Under the pieces are notes generated by a model that worked only from the letters and a program-made list of their open reading frames with translations, had not been told where the DNA came from and did no database searches. A DNA stretch of 64,000 nucleotides, taken from assembly GCA_003999685.1 (NCBI GenBank), contig CP021221.1, forward strand, positions 2,232,001 to 2,296,000, written 5' to 3'. The position numbers and the translations under genes are program-made. The DNA is from Taiwanofungus camphoratus. Lineage: Eukaryota; Basidiomycota; Agaricomycetes; Polyporales; Taiwanofungaceae. Below are positions 59,111-64,000 of the stretch, one piece after another (positions within the stretch are counted from its first letter, which is position 1; each line of letters opens with the position of its first letter).

Positions 59111-62100
59111 TCAACAAAGCTCTATGCAAGATCCAAGATGAATGAACTTGCCATTTGAATGATCATACGCCCTCGCTCGTTCCAGAACTGCGCTGGCTCG
59201 GTTTATGGGGGCTGTAGGCTTGGCGCTGGGCAAAGTCTTCGACCGGCTTAATTCTGTCACTTTTGTGTCCAATAGAGGACCCTTCGGTGGCAACGTTGCT
59301 GAACTTGATCCGCCCGGGTGTATCCTCTCTAGTGACTTATTGCCTTCTCGGCTGTTCTGGGTAGACGAAGATAAGGTCGATGATATTGGGTCGATGGTCT
59401 CAGACAGGTGAGAGGGCTCCACAACCGTTGGTAACGTTGGAAGAATAGAGGACATTGGTCTCGAAACAGTGGCTGACATGCTTCGAGTTGCGGCAGGACT
59501 AGAAGGAAGTCCGACGGCACGCGAGGATGTGCGTGCAGCAGCCGGTGATGGGTTGTGAGAAATGATATATGACCCGCTGGTGGCAGATGTAACAGGCGAT
59601 CTCGCAGGCTGCCCAGCAGTAACTCTATCCATGGGTTTTGTTGGAAGAATCGGCCTCATATTCACTGTGCCGGAGCGTGGACGTGAACGTGGCGTTGCCA
59701 AAACATGCTCCAGGCGAGGTATCAAGGACGTTGGAGGTTTAGGCATGACTTCCAAAGAACTTAACCGGGCACCAAATACTTGTCGATGAAGATCCAGGTG
59801 ATTGAACTTCGGTCTTCGTCGACGGACAATGGGTTCATGATCAGAATGATCAACGACCTTCGAAGCTACGAGCTGCATTGGCTCCCTCAAAGGAGACGGG
59901 TAGACTTCCAGGAAGGGATATACCGATGGATCTACAAGTTACATTCTGATCAGGAGAATGTCACCGGCAGACCAGTGATCACTTACATATGTCAAACACA
60001 GGATATGTCACCTCCAATCTCACAGTAATGGCATGTTTCTCACATGTCCCTGGTAAAAGCTCATCTACATATTCCGGATATAGCAAGAAGAATGGATACA
60101 CCCCAGGATCTGGAAGCAGACGTTAGACCTCGGAGCACAACACGACTCAGCAACTTACAAGGATCAATATGGGGGTAATGAGTGGGTAGAATGACAGAGG
60201 GCATTGTTTCGACCCGTCTTTCTAAGGACTGACGACCGGTCTCAGATGTAGAACTTCTCGACAGTGCTCTGAAAGGCTGCGGCACCTCGTTTCTCAAAGC
60301 AATCGGGGAATAGATATCCACGACATTATTAGGATAAACTGCAGGATCTGGAAGGTCCAAAATGAGTTAGCAACGTCATGCCTCTCCATCAAAGTCAGGC
60401 AGCTCACAAAGGTTGAGGGCTGGATATGATGCGGCAGGTTTCACAGAACAAATGCCTGTCGACAAGGCTCCACCCAAAATTGGTGGAAAGGTGTTGGCGG
60501 ACGGAAAGATATCGTCCAGGTTATCGGGATACACGGCAGGATCTAGTGGTAGGTTCGAATGAGCAGACCCACAAGAAATAAGTTGAGAATTACACAGTCT
60601 AAAAAGCGGATAGTGGACATTCAATGTAACGGGGAGTTCCTCAGGGTTCATTATATTTGAAAATGAACTTCGTGTACGATGGACGATATGCTGGCGCCGC
60701 GGTTGAGGGGAATAGATCTCTGGACTGTGAGGACATCTGACGGTCCCTACGCAACTTAATGAGAAGAAAAATGAACAGGGAGGCCAAGGACTTACCGGGT
60801 TCAAGAGGGGAACATTTGTCTATCGGCATGGTGCCGTCTGTCTTCCTGTCTAAGATGATACTCTCCAATTGGGTAGGGTAAATTTGGTTCAAGCTGTGAG
60901 GATATACTGCAGGATCTAATGGTACGTGGTGAGTATGATAATCTCTACAAAAGATCATAGGCATACATAGGTCAAACATAGGATAATGCACCGTGGAGCT
61001 GAGCCTTGACCCTTCTGTATTGGAGTTGATGTCGCTTTGAATTGGTGAATGAACCGCTGAATATGTACAATTCAGATTGGGTAACAGGAACAACGATGAG
61101 ATTGATAGTAACATACAGCTATTGAACCGCGGATAAGATGCTGTCTCGATGGACTCTACAGCTGACGCGGTCATTCTGCTATGATATATCTTTTGAAGAC
61201 TGTAGGGATATGTCGCGGGATCTGTAGGTACTTGAGTAACCAATGGCCACTTTCATGCTGGTTACCACTCACAAAGATCGAACATAGGGTACGTGAAGCA
61301 TAGCGCAACATTCACAGGGTTCAGGTGCACCACATTGCTATGCTTGGCACGCAGCACTGATGATGTCGGCCTGTCGTCAACGGATGCCACTAAATAAATA
61401 TGCTCAAGGTTATGTGGATAGACTGGTTGGTCTGAGGCTCATCGTGTCAGGGCCATATTATTGAAGCGGGGGAATGACCTACAGAGGACGAAGGAAGGAT
61501 AGTGCACCGATAACCGGATCTTGGGTGAAGTGGGCCGTTTTGTATTCTCGATCAGATGCGTCGAGTGATAGATCTGCTCCATATTCCAAGGATACACAGC
61601 AGGATCTGCAGAAGATATGTCAGACTTCAACTATTTAAGGCATCAGCAGCTTACGTACACAGATCGAATACAGAATAGCTTGCGGTCAACCTAACCCGCA
61701 TGATAGCAGTTTTTGAATTCTTCTCAGACGTGATGGGTGAGGTAACAGATGAAATCGACGGATATAGCTCAAAATGAGGATACACTGCGGGATCTACGCC
61801 GTCGGGATTAGCCCGCGTGAAACGAAAGCAAACGAGGTCAACCTTACAAAGGTTCAACGATGGATAGCTTCGATCATAGTGCGCAAGAAATTCCTCAGCT
61901 TGGACATCACCCATCATGTGCCCAAGGGGGGGATACAACTCGAAGAACGGATACACCGCGGGGTCTAGCAGAACAGATCAGGAGCCGCGATGAAGTGAGA
62001 AAACAAACTTACAAAGAATGAAGTGAGGATAGCATGTATGAGAGTGCACAGGGCTAGAAGTCACGGCAGCATGCACGATTCCAGGTTGTGAATATGGCCA

Positions 62101-64000
62101 AACTTGCCTCCACGGGGCAACTTGATCAATGACTTGAGAAGCCGGCTCAGATGAATCGACAAGGTCACGATATCTGACCTCCGGGGCGGGACTAGTACTT
62201 GGACTGTGAGATGGAAACTTGAACGGCAACGCTTTCTCTGATGATCGTGCACCCTCTGAAAAGGTTTTGTAAGGCCATAGGTGACCCCACGGCTGCGCTT
62301 CGTCTGGCCTGTCCTGATAGGGCCAAACATGGTTCCACGGTTGAGACCGTGTATAGGGCCATACATGGGTCCAGGGTTCGGCCTGAGGACTATGGGAAGA
62401 AGTTATCTTGGAGGAATCAATCGCTTCGTGCAACCCGACTTTTGCAGCAGGACTTGCACTGTAATGCGGAAATACAAGCCTCGATGGGGATGTCTCCTGT
62501 AACGATTGCGCTTCACCCTGCATGGTTTCTCGGAAGTATGGCCAGATGTGTCTCCAAGGTTGTGCTTCAGCAGATGCATCTCCAGCCCCCGAAATAGCTT
62601 CAGCTGTGTGCCTTCTCGGAGGATCCCGTAAGACCGTAGGAAGGGGGGTCACAGGGACGCTGAGCAATCTGCAATCACCCAAATCTGGAGATGATACCCT
62701 AGGCGCATATTCGCTACGCGCAGGGGACAGAGGATAAGAGGGGCCACCCCCAAAAATTTCCGTGGAGGGCGTCAAGGGGACACTCATCATCCCCCGCGCA
62801 GCAACATCAGGAAAAGGCACCCGATGTACTACCTCGCTGTGCGCGAGAGACTCTGGATAGGGCGATGGTGGACCCCAAGATGTTGCAGTCTCGGGCGTCA
62901 AAGGAACGCTCAACATGCCTCTCGCCCCAAGATCTGGCGAAGATACTCGATGAAGATGGTCATCGTGTCCAGGAGACGCTAGATAAGATAGTGGTGGGCC
63001 CCAAGAAGTCGCAGTGGACGGAGTCACGGGGCGACTGGACATCTGTCTGCCTGCGATATCTACAGAAGGTGCATAGTAGCTGTGGCCATCCAGGGGAGAC
63101 GAGGGGTAGGAAAGTGGCGCACCCCAGCTGGTGGCAGTGGCTGGCGTGGGCGGGGCATCTTCCAGAACTCGCCTGGCAAGGTCGGGGGAAGGCAGCCGCC
63201 ACACAACGGACTGGACGTCTTCATCATGCTCGTAGTCAGGGGGTCCAGCAGACGAGACGGACCACGCATAATCATCGAGATTCAATTCGAACTCTTGAGC
63301 TGTACTGGCGCTAGGAAGGTCGCCAATCACATTCGGCATGTTCGCAGGGTCGAGGCTCGTCTGTCCTGTCGCAGCCAGCGGACTGTGTGTGTAAGACGCA
63401 CTCGCTCGCCATGAGGTCACAAGCGTGTCAATGTCTTTCCTAGCAGTTCTCAGTTCTTCCTCCTGCACGATGGGAGATAGAGCAGCACGGAGCAATTGGA
63501 CTTCCTCAGTCGGACTCTGAGAAGATAGATGGCGTGGTACCACTCTTGAGTCAGACGCAATAGACGATGTCTCAAACCGGTCTAGTAAAGATAGCTTTTT
63601 CGGTGCAAGTCTCGGTGCGTTCAGGGCTGTCCTAGACTGCTGGAGAAGGAGGGTATGATCTAAATGATCGTCCCCTCGATCATCTAAGAACGTGGTCCTG
63701 CTGTCTCCGCGCCAATGTGATATGGATTGACGACGAGACGGAGTTACGGAAATGGGAACATCCACGACCTCCCTGCGGGCAGAGGCAAGCCAAGCGTCAT
63801 ACCATCGTGCTTTCGACAAGTCGACATCAAATTCTATTTGACCACTGATAGGCAGCTGTGTCTGAAAGACGGAAGAGCGCGCGTCGAACAGAGAACCCCA
63901 AAGTAGATGCCAGGTCTCATCTGAAATACGAGGGTACAGGGCTATTCCGTTGTGATTGGTGTGCAAGTAGAGACAGAGACCAGCCGTGCTAGGCAGGCTG
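59111..64000 (-). CDS. Basidiomycete exon-array protein with PAVYP...YPxFxLY repeats (5' end beyond window)
   Basis: Function unknown; I recall related Tyr-Pro repeat proteins only from agaricomycetes. The frame is open to the right edge, so the start is missing. One giant exon (to 62013) encodes about 660 residues: an N-terminal part (ALYPRISDETWHLLWGSLFD), then about five imperfect repeats built on TPxTATSWGPPLSYP...SVPLTP, then five PWxHVWPY motifs. Twelve short exons follow. Cassettes typically start PAVYP-H/W/N-xxxxIYP and end YPxFxL, with the last codon split T/AY by the intron. The terminal exon (59931-59111) gives PSVYPFLEVYPSP, RRRRPKFNHLDLHRQVFGAR and a Ser/Thr-rich tail. Cassettes are 36-65 residues long. 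No signal peptide, membrane segment or catalytic motif is visible. Confidence 0.8.
59987..61964 (-). repeat. Tandem array of 11 phase-1 cassette exons
   Basis: Measured exons include 61848-61964 (117 nt), 61659-61793 (135), 61483-61605 (123), 61273-61431 (159) and 59987-60109 (123), all multiples of three. Every intron in the array is phase 1 and about 45-60 nt. Most cassettes carry PAVYP (variants QPVYP, PATYP, PGVYP) just after the 5' splice and YPxFxL just before the 3' splice. One cassette near 61000-61075 lacks PAVYP and begins VHSPIQSD; another near 60600-60748 begins TVRCPHSPEIY. Confidence 0.8.

Overview
The window is a gene-dense stretch of a basidiomycete nuclear genome, most likely an agaricomycete. 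Nearly every gene is broken by many short (about 45-60 nt) GT-AG introns. The proteins match fungal families, and one (59111 to the right edge) belongs to a family I know only from mushroom-forming fungi. I support about 24 genes, on both strands, roughly one per 2.5 kb. No tRNA, rRNA or CRISPR array was seen. All coding intervals below run from start codon to stop codon and include introns; exon joins were worked out by eye.

Left third (0-24 kb): aldehyde dehydrogenase of the succinate-semialdehyde type (358-2838, -), the Gcn2 regulator Yih1/IMPACT (3731-5178, -), a decayed exonuclease III/AP endonuclease gene (6065-7111, -), a Zn2Cys6 transcription factor (7623-10620, -), Mediator MED17 (10940-13190, +), ribosomal protein L5 (13438-14579, -), an RBM42-like RNA-binding protein (14946-15749, +), the spliceosome-associated CTNNBL1 (16510-19004, +), the U3 snoRNP protein UTP15 (19106-20970, -), TCTP (21255-22022, +) and an ER protein disulfide isomerase (22297-24048, -).

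Middle (24-47 kb): a verprolin/WIP actin regulator (24455-25783, -), an uncharacterised multi-pass membrane protein (26086-28865, -), an STB6-like protein (29867-33674, +), a CCDC47/DUF1682 ER membrane protein (33846-35361, -), a small unknown protein (35923-36288, +), a PXB-PX-PXC lipid-binding protein (36538-40530, +), an NDR/Cbk1 kinase (40861-42789, -) and a patatin/DUF3336 lipid-droplet lipase (43106-46752, -).

Right third (47-64 kb): a CipC-like stress protein (47918-48509, +), a gene-free block holding a composite palindromic element with terminal inverted repeats (49045-50221), ORC4 (50316-52805, -), MED20 (53405-54519, +), a mitochondrial PDK/BCKDK-type kinase (54848-56774, +), a PUB-domain protein (57665-58611, +) and the 3' part of a very unusual gene (59111->64000, -). 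Its C-terminal region is a tandem array of near-identical-architecture exons, all joined by phase-1 introns that mostly split one recurring Tyr codon.

Most genes are housekeeping and not functionally linked; there is no biosynthetic cluster. Recurring layout features are divergent pairs sharing short promoters (TF/MED17, RPL5/RBM42, UTP15/TCTP, ORC4/MED20). The best candidates for something undescribed are the exon-array gene, the palindromic mobile element, and two intergenic clusters of a repeated short motif (TTGAGTG upstream of CTNNBL1; RGTGAAA hairpins between 29.36 and 29.62 kb).
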